This document shows, in pieces, positions 9,691 to 21,600 of a stretch of DNA of 45,009 nucleotides. Origin of the DNA: Leishmania infantum JPCM5 (lineage: Eukaryota; Euglenozoa; Kinetoplastea; Trypanosomatida; Trypanosomatidae); contig NC_009416.2 of the NCBI RefSeq assembly GCF_000002875.2, positions 1,502,501 to 1,547,509 of the forward strand, written 5' to 3'. Made by a program: the position numbers and the translations under genes. The first letter of the stretch is position 1; every line of letters begins with the position of its first letter. The notes beneath the pieces were generated by a model. It made no database searches. It saw only the letters and a list, made by a program, of their open reading frames with translations, and was not told the origin of the DNA.

Positions 9691-12600
9691 ATGAGCTTTG
9701 CAGGGATCGACAATTGGATCGGCCCCTTGCCGGGGCTGCGGAGCACGCCCCCGCTTCAGATAACCCTGCTGGGCGACACGGCGACAGCGACGAGCGCCGG
9801 CGACACCGTGCCTGCGCGGTCAACGACCTACGAGGCACAGTACGTAGAGTGCGCGCCGTACCAGAAAGGCACCATGTGTATACAGGACCCGGGCGGCGAA
9901 AGCAAAGGCGCCATGGAGCTTGACACCGTGCCCCTCTCCCAGTTGTATGCCACGGGGTATCGTATGTATCGCAAAAAGCACCAGCCAGATTCAAAGCAGA
10001 ACTTTACTCTGCCAACCTCCCCGCCAGACTTCGATGGTGACGCACCGATTGATCCCCAGACGGTTGCGCGGCACGTGCGCAGCCTAGCCAACGCCTATAA
10101 TAGTGTCACTCCGACCCCGCCACCATTTCTCATCTACGAGCAGGTAATTCTCGACGCTCAAGACACCCTCAAGATGACGACAGAGGAGTCCAATCAGAGT
10201 ACCGTCCTGCGAAATGACGAGGCGCGCAACTCGCCAGCCCTGCACACTGCGGATAACTCGATAGGCGATCTCTTTGTCTACTCCTCCACTTTCGGCTCGC
10301 AGCTGCAATCCGACGCGCTGATGATGTCGGTGAGCCTGCTGAATGGTATGCAGGCGCACGTGCGCTCACTCCAGCTTCTGTATCAGCGTCTCTTATCCGA
10401 TGCAAACCTTTCCCGTGCGCTGGCGCCGTCGGTTGTGAAAGAGCTACTCACTCAGCTGGACATCTCCGTCAGGGAGGCGACGCCGCCGTCGGCGCAGGTG
10501 ATGGAGAGGTGCTCCATTGCCGGTCTACTAGTTGGCCGCCGCCACCAGCTGGACGAGGTGCTGCGCTACGCCGACATTCTGGAGCACCTCACTATCACCT
10601 CAGCCAGCATCGTGCCGGTGGCGGTCCCGCACGCGCGCGAGATTGTGCAATCCTTCTCACTTCATGCAGCGGACATCTGCCCCATCACCTCCCCGATCGA
10701 CTGCTTTCAAGACGAGCCCATCAAGATGAAGATGGTGCTGGGCGAGGGAACAGGGGTGCAGAGGTTTTGTGTGAGCCCCAACCAACAGTACCTTGCCACG
10801 GTCGGCTCGCAAAAGGTAATGATGCTAAACCTCTCGACCGGCTCCTTACACGCTGAGCGGGAGCTGCCAGAGGTGGTGAGCGGCTGCTGGAATGCAACGT
10901 TCTCCGAAGACTCCACGCACCTCATCTGCACCGATGCGAGTGGGCTGCGCCACGCCGTTCTTACGACGGACCTTGCAACGAAGGAGGATCGCACGACGGA
11001 TTGCGTGTCGCTGGTGACAGACTACCACAAAGGCGTGCTGGAGACGACGCCGTCGCCGCTGCTGCCATCCGGCTCCGCTGCGTCGCTGCACATGCTAGAA
11101 GCGAACGCCAAGGCTTACACGGCCTCCTTCAGCCGCCCCTTCCCCGACTCCGTTGACTGCTTCTCCCTCTGCGCGCACGTCTACAACGACTGCGCTGGCA
11201 CGCTTATTCACATCGTTCCTGACACTGGGGAGTCCCTCTCTGTGGAAGTGAGCGGCAACTTGCTGAGGCTGCGACAGGGCTCCAGTGTGTGCCGCGGTGT
11301 GCTGCCCTCCACAAGCCAGTGGTACTTCCTACACGCGCATTGGTGCAGAGGCGTGTGGGCCGTCAGCGTCAACTTCTCCATTGTCGAGCTGAGTGGGCCG
11401 CACTACACGCAGTCGCAGACAATGAAGATCAAAATGGTCGAGTGCCTGCGCTGCACCGGCCACTTCGGGTCCATGGCGCTGTGGAGCGGCTCGAACGGCC
11501 CGGCAACGGTGCGCAGGTTCTTCCAGGAAAGACTCGTCGACAGCTCCGTGTCGCCGCTATTTGTGCTCCCCATGGACGAAGGAACAGGAATGTGGCTGAA
11601 GGAGACGGTGGGGCGCCAATGCTTGTCTCTGAATACCAAGTCATTCACGTGGGACTCTTCCGTGGTGGTGCCGGTCGCCACGACGAACCTCTCTGCGGTG
11701 CCGCTGGACGACAGGGCTCTCCTGTCCGGCCGGGTGCTGAAGAGCGCGTACCGTATTTTTGTGATGCTGCCACCGGCGGAGAAAGGCTCCGACGATCTTG
11801 TGGCTGAGGTGGACCGCGAGAGCAACCGCATAGTGCGTGTGTATCAGTGCCCACGCTCGTGCAGCGAGAACGCGTACGCCATACTTGGCGACGAGTCTGA
11901 GCTACTTGTCTATCAGCAGCGCTTTTCCACCTTCAGCTCTGTTCGCCTCTTCACCCGCCGCCGAATGGAGAAGGAGCTAGCGTTGTGCAACCCAAGCGAG
12001 GCGTGCCCGTGCGTCGGCTCAGCGCCATGGCTGTTGCAGGAGATCTACCGCCGCATCTACACGGAGAGCTACGAACTGGAGCGCGTCCTTCCGGAGAACT
12101 CGCCGCTGTCCTTCTGCACCCTTAGCTCGCTGGCGCAGGCACTGCGGCTCGTAAAGTCGTCCACGCCGCCCCTGAAGGTGCTAGCGTTCATGTCGCTGAC
12201 ACTGGTACACTTCCGCCGTCTTGCTACGCTCAATGACACTCGCATTTCCGACATTGCCGCATCGCTGAAGGCGTCGTGCAGCACTATCATGGAGCTCTTC
12301 ACGGAAAAAGCATTCTTGGAGGTGACGCTCAAGCTCTACCGTGTAGCGACCGCGTGGTCTCTCACTGTCGAAGACCAGGCAGAGATGCTTCTGCACATGG
12401 ACTCCGGCGAGCAAGCTAGCTTACAGTGGAGCTACTTTTCGCGAGAGCGTGTCCACACTGTCATTCGCCACATTGTACAGCACCGCCCAGAATACATCGT
12501 GTCGGCCGCGAGGAATCTCTTGCACCAGTGTGAACGGGAGGCCGTCAGCGATCCTGGTGAGCCGAAGTCGGCGACGCACCTCATGACGTCCTTTGTGCTT

Positions 12601-15600
12601 GCCGTCATGACCACCCTGCACACGCACGCCGCGGGCAAATCGCAGGCGTACGCCAGTCAGCTTCTAGAGCTGTTTGTCGACTACATGTTTCGCTGCAAGT
12701 CTCTCTTCATCCCTGCGCGGGTCGACGAGCAGCCGAACTCAGTCCTTCTCACCGGTGTGCTGCCGCTCTTGGTGACTGTGGCGAACGTGTGCCCGGCAGC
12801 CGTCTCTGCTGTAACACAGGAGCATCTGCTGGAGCTGTGTGACCGTCTGCGGGCGGTTCAGACGAGTCCAGAGCAGGTGGTCGGCTTTTCTACCCGCGAG
12901 GCGTACGACATGTACGTGCCAAACAAGGAAGACAATGGCATCTGGCGTCTGTGCCTCGACTTTTCCACCGCACGAAGCGTGTCTCTCATCAAGGAGGCCA
13001 GCAGCCCACCAGTGTTTGTGGTGCAGTCGGACGCGCAGAACGGCAAACCTGACAACACGGTGATGGACGAGTCGAGCTCCTTCAAGAAGCTGGACGGCGG
13101 CGTGCTCCACATTCACGGTAGAGGAGAAAACAGCTTTACGGCCATCGCGCAGTACGAATTTTTGCTTGACGTCTCCCTCGCCTCCGTGATGCGAGAGGCA
13201 ATCTTGCGAGTGCTGCTGGCCGCCGCAGCGGAGCTGATGCAGAAGCCACCGACGTCTTCCGAGATCGTCATTGCCCCGCTGTTTCGCTACGGACTTACCA
13301 CGAGTGTACTGACCGCCCACAACGTCCATACACATGGTGTGCCACACGAAAACATCTTCGACTTTCCGCTGCGTGTTCTGGAGGACAGGGATGAGGGAAA
13401 GGAGTTTGTCGATGAGGTGAGTAAGGCGATGCGAGGTTCCATTTTGCCATCGATGCGGCCCGCCATCCGAGCGCTGCTGTCCATTCTTCTGCACTGCGGG
13501 CTGACCCGCGGACAAGCAGAGGACGAACTGAAGCTGCGATGGTTCAGCGGGGAGTGGAGCACGAAGCTGCAGGGCACCACGAAGACGCAAACGATCGTCT
13601 TCCTCACATCGCTAGCGCGCTGGATGATGGAGTGCGTTTTCTTCGAAGGCGACGGCGCGACACCAATGTGTGGCCGCCGCACCTCAGTTCGGCTCGAGAA
13701 CTCCCTGAACGGCTCGAGGTCACTGTCAGAGCGGCGGGGATCGACGAGCTCGCGCCGCAGCGTCGTGAAGCTGTCCTCGCAGAACGACTCGCTAGAGCAG
13801 GTGCGCGTGTTGCTGGCGAAGGGGATTACCCCATTAATGATTCAAGAGGACTTGATCAGCCGCGCACGCGCGGCGCAGAACATCGAAAAGGGGCTCCAGT
13901 TGCTGTCGCGTCTGCTGCAGATCGACCCGGCCAACCTCACAGAGGACTTTCTCACGAGAGCGCTGCGCGTGCTGTATGCCTTCACGTGCACTGACAACTG
14001 CCAGCACTTCACGGAAGTGTTGTGCGGCGCCGGGGTCGATGCGGAGACGGCTGTCCGTCGTGCCTTTCACGGCGCACTGCACAGCTTCTTTGCGGTACTC
14101 AAGAGATCCTCGAGCACGGTTGGGTACCGGGCTGCCTTGACACAGAAGGCCTTCCAAGGGCGCGCGCTCATGCTGTTCCACGCCATTTTGTGTCTCCCAT
14201 GGGATGAGGCAGACTGCGAAGAGTTCAAGCGGAGCTTCGAGACGGATAACGACATTCTGAAGTTCTTGGACAGCCAGATGGGCTCGCCCACGGCGCTGGC
14301 AGCGCTGACATCGCCGTGGCGCCTGCGGCACGAGGCATCTCGTCCTGCTGAGGACGTGACGGCGGATCAGGAGCAGGCAGTGCGGACGGAGCTCCTTGGC
14401 GCGGCTGATTTTACCTCCCTCAGCCGCGTCTTTCCGAACGGCTTTTCTGTTGTCATTCCGACCATTCAAACGGCTCGGTCGCAGTTCGGCGTCGTGATGG
14501 AGAAGGGCTCTGGCGCCGCCGTGCTGGTGCGCGCTGACGAGGGGTGGCAGCTTAACTGGAAAGAGGGGGTCCCGCGGGTTTACTACTACGAGGTAAAGAT
14601 TAACTCTCCCATCGACAAATTTGACGTGGGTGTGCAGCTGCCGCGCACGGAGCTCGCCGTCCGCGGCGAGGACCTGTTTCTCTCGTACAGTAGTCTTGGG
14701 GACGTTCACTGGGGCGAGCAGGCGCAGCTGCCGCCTTTCACAGAGGGTGACACCGTCGGTTGCGGTATCGTGGCCACTTCACGTCTTCTATTCTACACGC
14801 TCAACGGTCGCTTTCTATCCTTTGCGGGGCGCGTCAACGTGCCCACGAACGCCAACGCGGACAGCGCGCTGCTGTACCCCGTCATCTCCTTCGATGATCG
14901 AAGCATGGTGCGCGTCGTGGTGAACTTCGGAATCGTTCCTTTCGCGTATGACTACCGCCAGCTGCACCCGGCGCTGACAATCGAGAAAGGCCCGACTTGG
15001 TACCGCATCACCTCGACGGCGGAGATGGTGCTGCACTACCTCACGGCTCGTGTGTGCGCTGTGCAGGAGTCGAAGAGCCACAGCGCCCGTGGCGCGCTGA
15101 CGCAGGTGTGTGATGTGGTATGTCGCCATGTGAACAGCGTCACTTCATCACTCATGAATATTGGCATTGGCGGCTCCTCGAATAGCAACTCGACGACGCG
15201 CGTGCAGCAGGCTGTAGCGCTGACCGTCGCCGAATACTCCATCATGGTGCTCATTTCCACCATTCGACACATCGCCACGCACGGTATTCTGCTGAGCGAG
15301 CACATCAGTAACATGGTGTTCGACGCCGTCTCTATTCTTATGCTGCTACCCCTGCATTCTGTCCAGATCGCGACGATTGGATTACTGCCGGACGTCATTG
15401 TGCACGTCAAAGAGGTCCCCGACGGCAAGGCGGCGGGGAATTTGGTGTCTACCCTGTTTGAGAACGCTAACTGCGCCACCGATAGCGAGGACGTAATCCC
15501 GTTCGTACCGATGTGGTGCGAGTGCGACGCAAGTGCAATGGCGATCGTGAACGTGCAGAACGCGCACATGCTGCAGGATGCGCAGCGCAGCATTGTGCTG

Positions 15601-18600
15601 GGCAACGTGCTGCCCCGCACAGGAATGGTGTCCTTCTCTGTCAAGGTGGTGAGGCGTAACATGTCGAAGGGGCACTCGCTGAAAGGCGGTTACTTTATCG
15701 GAGTGTCCGTGGCGGGGCTGAGCCCGCTGACACCGACGAGCAACTCGCAGAGCTGGAAGGCCGTGAACCCTCCTATTGTGTGGGCCATCCAGGACACCTC
15801 GCCGCAGCTGCCGCATGCCACGAACCCCACCGTCAAGCTCAACAACTTCCAGCGCACCTTCGGCAACGCCGACGTCATTCGAGTTGTGGTAGATCGCGAC
15901 AAGCGGTGCATCGACTTCTACCGCGAGGGCGAGTTCCTGAAGACGCTGTTCAGCAACATTCCAGAGGACATTGATCTGGTGCCGTTTGTGCAGCTTTACA
16001 ATGACGACGCCGCCGCCGCGATTAGCGCCGGCACCATGACAGCCCCAATCACCGGGCCAATGCTGCTCGGCGCGGCTTCGGCCGATGTGCTGCGCTCTAT
16101 GCTCACACTCGACCCTTTCCAGTGCCTTGTCGCGCAGCGTCTGTGCGAGGAGCTTAGTTTCCAGCGGTTCCCTAAGGTGACGCTGCTGATCTTCAAAAGC
16201 GTGCCGGACCCGCGTCTGCTGCAACTACGTAGCTCGGTGGGCGAGGAAGTGACGGTGACGGTGTCGCGGCTGAACGATTTGCGCTGCAAGTTCACGCTCG
16301 GCGACAAGGCGAACTACGAGCATCTCTACAACATGCGCACACCGGCCAAGCCGCGGACGGTGTGTACCTTTGACATTATTTTGCCGACCTCGCGCCTGAC
16401 GGGGCTGTCGCGCTGCATCGACCACCTCATCGCCGCAGCAGAGCGCATGGTGGTGCCGCGCATCACGGTGGAGGCTCTCTGCTGCACTGAGCAAGATGAG
16501 CGCTGCAAGATCGTGCTCGAGGAGAAGGATCACTGGGACTTCCTTTTTCACGGGCTGCGCGTGGGCAGCTTCATCACGGTGCTGCGTCGTCTGCCCTCCA
16601 TCACCGCCATGCACGCGCCACCGATCCCGCACGACTACACCTTCTCGGCGGCGCTCTCCAACCCAGGTTTTGTGTTGCCCTCGCATTACTGCGGACGTCT
16701 CGCCACAGTGCCGACTGGGGCAAAAGGGGTCTCTACGCCGTTCATCGCGATTGCAGAGCCGGCCATTCCCACGGGGGCGAAGGTCAGCATCCGATGTCAG
16801 CTGATTCGCGGGAATCAAGGCCAGATCCTCGGCGGTGGGTACTACTTCGGTGTATGCACGCCGAGCTTTCACTGGAAGCACAAGGACCTGAATGCACACA
16901 CCGGCGAGGTGTGGGCACTGCATGACATGGATGACTCACCGTGGCGACTGCGCCACCTGCGCCCCGACGCCACGTTTCCGGTGGCCGCGGAGCCCCGCTG
17001 CATCATTGTCAGCGGCGACATCATTCGCCTTTATATTGACCGCACCGCGCGCGTCATGCATGCCTTTCGCACGCCTGTGAACGGGGACGAAGTACCGCTC
17101 GGACTCATCTTTGACAACCTTCCGGCCGACGGCGCTCTCTACCCTTTTGTGAATCTTTTCAATACGGACGCGGTGGCCGTCTTCCTGCCTTCCAACAGCA
17201 CCGCGCCGGCCATTCGCCTGCCCTGCCAGAAGCTTCCGTACGCTCTGTGCACCGCGGACGAGCGTAAGGCGTGTGATGGGTGCAATTCGAACCTCGGAGA
17301 TGCGAGGGTGTCCGGCCGCTGGTTCAAGTGCAACGAGTGCGCTGACTACACGCTGTGCTCTAGCTGCTTCTTGACTTGCGTGCATTCGAACCACAGCTTT
17401 ACCATGATGCATGGCTCGCCGATCGCCTACTCGACCACGACTCCGGCCACGGTCGAGCGCGGCATGGAGGTGACGATACCAGCCACGTCGGTCATGTACT
17501 TGCGCAGCAGCGGTTGCCGCATGCACGAGGCGAAGATGAACTGTGTCGCTGAGGCGGTGGAGGACAACGCACTTTGTGCCTGGGGTCTGGTCAGCCAAGA
17601 CGGCTCTGAGCCGTTCTCTGTAGTGATCGACACTGTCGATGGAAGCCCTCTCTCGCCGGATGCGCCGGTGTTGGTGGGGCTTGGCCCGGCGCAGGAGATT
17701 GTCCAGTCGACGCGCGACAAGCTGCGCGACAAGTGTCTGGCGAACATTCCTACCATCGCGACGTACTGCAGCGACCCGTCGCTGCGGCAGCCGCTGGAGA
17801 ACCGCAGCAGAGACCCGTACGGCTTCAAGCGAGGCTCGCGCATCACTCTCAAGTACGACGCCGCAGCAGGCAGAATCACCATCTCGCGCGACTGGGTCGT
17901 CGTTGGCACGAAGTCTGTGGCGCTGAAAGACAGCGAGAACGCCGTGCAGCCGATTGGCTGCTTTGTGTTGTTGGGCAAGAAGGGTACCACCGTCTCTGTC
18001 TTCCCGGAGCGTGCGTGCACGTTGACGACAACGGTGGAAGAAGTCACCGGAAACATTCTGAAGACGGTGGGCCGCGACGGCAGCGTCTGGTTTGTGACGC
18101 GCGAGAACTGTCGCCTGCCGTTGACGCCGTGCCGCGGCCTGTTTCAGAAGAGCAGCCTGGGGTACATCTTGATGGATCACCGTCTCGTCCAGTGCCGCCG
18201 GCAAAGCTGGGACAACCGCCTTATCCGGGTCCAGGTGCTGGAGACAGAGGAGGTAGTGTCGGTGCCACTGCACCATTACCTCATCAACGAGAGCAGCGCC
18301 ATATCCGAGGAGTGGTTTCTCTGCCGCCGTGACCGCGACGAGGGCGCAACGGTGGAGGAAGGCTTCGTCATGTCGCGCCTTCTCCTCATCCTCTCCTGCC
18401 TATGCGAGAACGAATCCCTTTCCCACCTGGTCTCGCTCCACCAGGAGCGGCTGCTCAGCATGACGAAGCGCTTAGCCACAGTCAACATCGAGAACGACGC
18501 ACCAGTCGACTCCCTGGACGAGATTCGGGCATCCGTCGCCTCCACAGCAAACCGCCGGCGGTGGGCTCTAGAGAAGCGGCACATTGCCCCGTTTGTTCCA

Positions 18601-21600
18601 GTCCTCAACACGGACGAGCGGAAGCGGCGCTTCCAGAACGGCACCCTCGTGCACACAGTCGACAGTGATGACGTTTTCGAGGTGACGTTCCGACGTGGTG
18701 AGTCACTGACGGTGCGCAACACGCGTAGCGAGTTCGTGTCGAAGGTGTCATACCGGAACTGCGTGCCGCTGAAGCAGTGTGGTGGGCGGGCCTGGTACAC
18801 TCGGCGGAACGGGCTTCCGTGCAGTCTCTACGAGCACACAGTGCGCCTCAGCAGCCCCGCCAAAGCCTCCGAGAGTGTGCGGCTGCAGGACGAGTGGCTG
18901 GGCGAGGTGGTCTTCGCACGCACTGCAAAGTCGCTCACGGTGTCGCTTTCACCACACGGCATTGGCCGCGCTGACATTGCGCAGGGCACGACCGAGGAGA
19001 CGAGGTTGATTGTTGTGTACGAGCACAAGAGGTACTCTCGAGTCGTGCGCCTCTTCATGCGCCTCTATAGCGCCGACCTGGAGTGCAAGCTGGAGCAGCT
19101 TGTGACCAGCAGTGGTGAAGGATCGTTGGCGCCGACGCGTGACTATCAGGATCTCGTCGACTTCCTCAACCGCGCTGCCGAGCCTGTGCACGACAGACCG
19201 GTGGTGCCGGGGCAGGAGATGTACTTTGGCATGGTCGGGTTTCTCGACGCGGAGGGGCTGCGGCTGAAAGGCGTGTTCCATTGCCACCAAGGCAAGGGTG
19301 GCACCTTCACTCTCAACTCGTGCCGCAGATTTGCACTGCTCTCGCCCGTGTCGGAGAAGTGGATGGTGGAGCCGCTGCCGGACTGCCTCGATGCCTCCAT
19401 TCCGCCGGCCCCGCATCGCAATATGCGGGAGTGCACCCACCGCCTCGTCGTGCTGCTGGCGCGCCACCTCTACCTTGTCACCTGCAGTCAGATTGAGCGC
19501 CGGCCCGCCGACTTCCTCGACCATATTTTCTTCTTCACTAGCCACCCACTCGCAGATACGCTCGTGTGCAAGGACGCTGGCACCCACCAGCTGAGTGTGA
19601 TGCTGAGCGAGGTGAACATCCGCATCACTGACCCGAGCGTGAAGCCGTGGGACGCCATCTCACTGGCCCGTCTCGCCACCAACAGCCTCCTGCTCCGCCC
19701 CGAGGCAATCCACAACGTGCGTGAGCACTTGCTGTGGGACTGCCTGCATGGCGTAGTGACGGCGGCTCACCGTTGCGGCCGCTACCACCGCCACGAGGTG
19801 CTTCGAAGTATCACCGCCTTTGTGCAGACGAGACTGCAGCACACCAGCATCTACCAACAGCTCTTCTCTACGCTGTTTTCGTATGTGGAGCGGTGGGTGG
19901 TGGCGCTGCCAGAGGACAGAGAGATAAAAAAGGACGTGGCGGCAGGCATCGACCTCCTGCTCGCGCTCGGCAGTCCGCTGGACGAGCAGATGCGCAAGAT
20001 TCCGGTAGCTCCCCTGCACTGCCTCATCGATTTGTGGCGGTCTGTGACAGCCGAGGTGGCGCTGCCGCGCGTGGTAGATGAGCTGCACCTGGCGATCGAT
20101 CCCGAGAGCCCTCCGGTAGGCACGCTCTGCACCTTTGGCGACTACGTCCGACAAGAACTAAAGGTTGGCAAGGTGACAAGCACGTGCGGCACGGCTGGAA
20201 AAGGGCACTACTACTACGAGGTGACGCTGCCGGATCGAATCACGTCCGCCTACGCGATCGGATGGGGAACGGCGGTGCATAATGAGGTGCCAGGGCAGCA
20301 CGTCGGGAGTGACCGCAACAGTTTCGCGTACAATGGCACCGACATCAACACACGCGATGGAAAGGAGGAGTACAAGATCCCCACGGAGAGCATCCCCGGC
20401 GCCGTTGTGGGGTGCCTGCTCAACATGGAAGAGCGAACGGCGGCGTGGTCTCTGAACGGGGTGGTGGGACACTTCATCTCGATTCCCATTAGCTTCACGA
20501 ACAATACGCCGCTCTTCGCCTTCGCGTCGATCGGCACGTGCAGCGGCATGAAGGTGCGACTGCGCGCAAACGAGTTTGAGTACGCACCAGACGGCTACAC
20601 CGACCTCTCCGGCCGTTTTGCGCGTCCAGTCGTGGACAGCTACAATCGCGACCAGCGCAGCTTGATGGACCGGCAACCCTATGCATTCTACCTACACCTT
20701 GCGTCCTTTCTCTCCGACGTGGAGGACTACCTCGACGATCAGGCGGCGCAGAACCAAACCGCCTCTCTGTCGCAACTGCCCGAGGACCCATACAAGCTGT
20801 TCGTGCACGCCTACCCGCTGCTGCAGTCGTACCCCCCGTCCGCGCTGCAGAAGTTTGCGCAGGTGATCGCGGTGACCGAAAGCTGCATGGCCACAGCGAA
20901 TAACTTCGTTGACCTCGACGAGGAGACTGTCACGGGGACGCTTTCACAGGCGTTCCTGTCGATGAAGGGGCTCGTCCGCCGTTCCTTTCGCCAGCGCCTG
21001 CTGGTGAACGTGGCCCCGCTTGAGGCGGTGAGCACGGTCCCGACAATCTTTGTGCGCGTGACGGATCTGTACTCTACTTTGCCGCGCACCACGGAGAGTG
21101 CGCTGCGGCACTCCATCCTCGCGCAGCTGTACCGGCAAATCGGGTTCTTGACAGAGGAGCAGTGGGCGGTGTCCCCGCTTTTCAAGGTGAACCTGCACAT
21201 TAGCGGCTCTGGGCACGCCCCGGTTGACATGGGCGGTCCGTACCGGCAGCTGTGGACCTTCCTGGCATTTGAGCTGATGCAGCACCCTGACAAGTGCTAC
21301 CCCAACTCCGACTTCCACCGTAACCCACTGTTTGTGTTTGTGAACAACTCGCAGCGCATTTCCCTCGTGCCGGACAGTCAGGCGAACTCCATCTACGATC
21401 TGAACCTCTTCACCTTCTTTGGAAAGATCATGGGACACTCGGCGCGCGCCAAGACACCGCTCGACATCGACTTTTCGCCGTTTTTCTGGAAGTTCCTCGT
21501 TGACGACGAGCTGACGATCAAGGACTTTTACACCCACGTTGACAGTGTCGTGGAGGCCACCGTGAGGGATGACAACTTCCTCCTGAGCGGCGTCGCGGAC

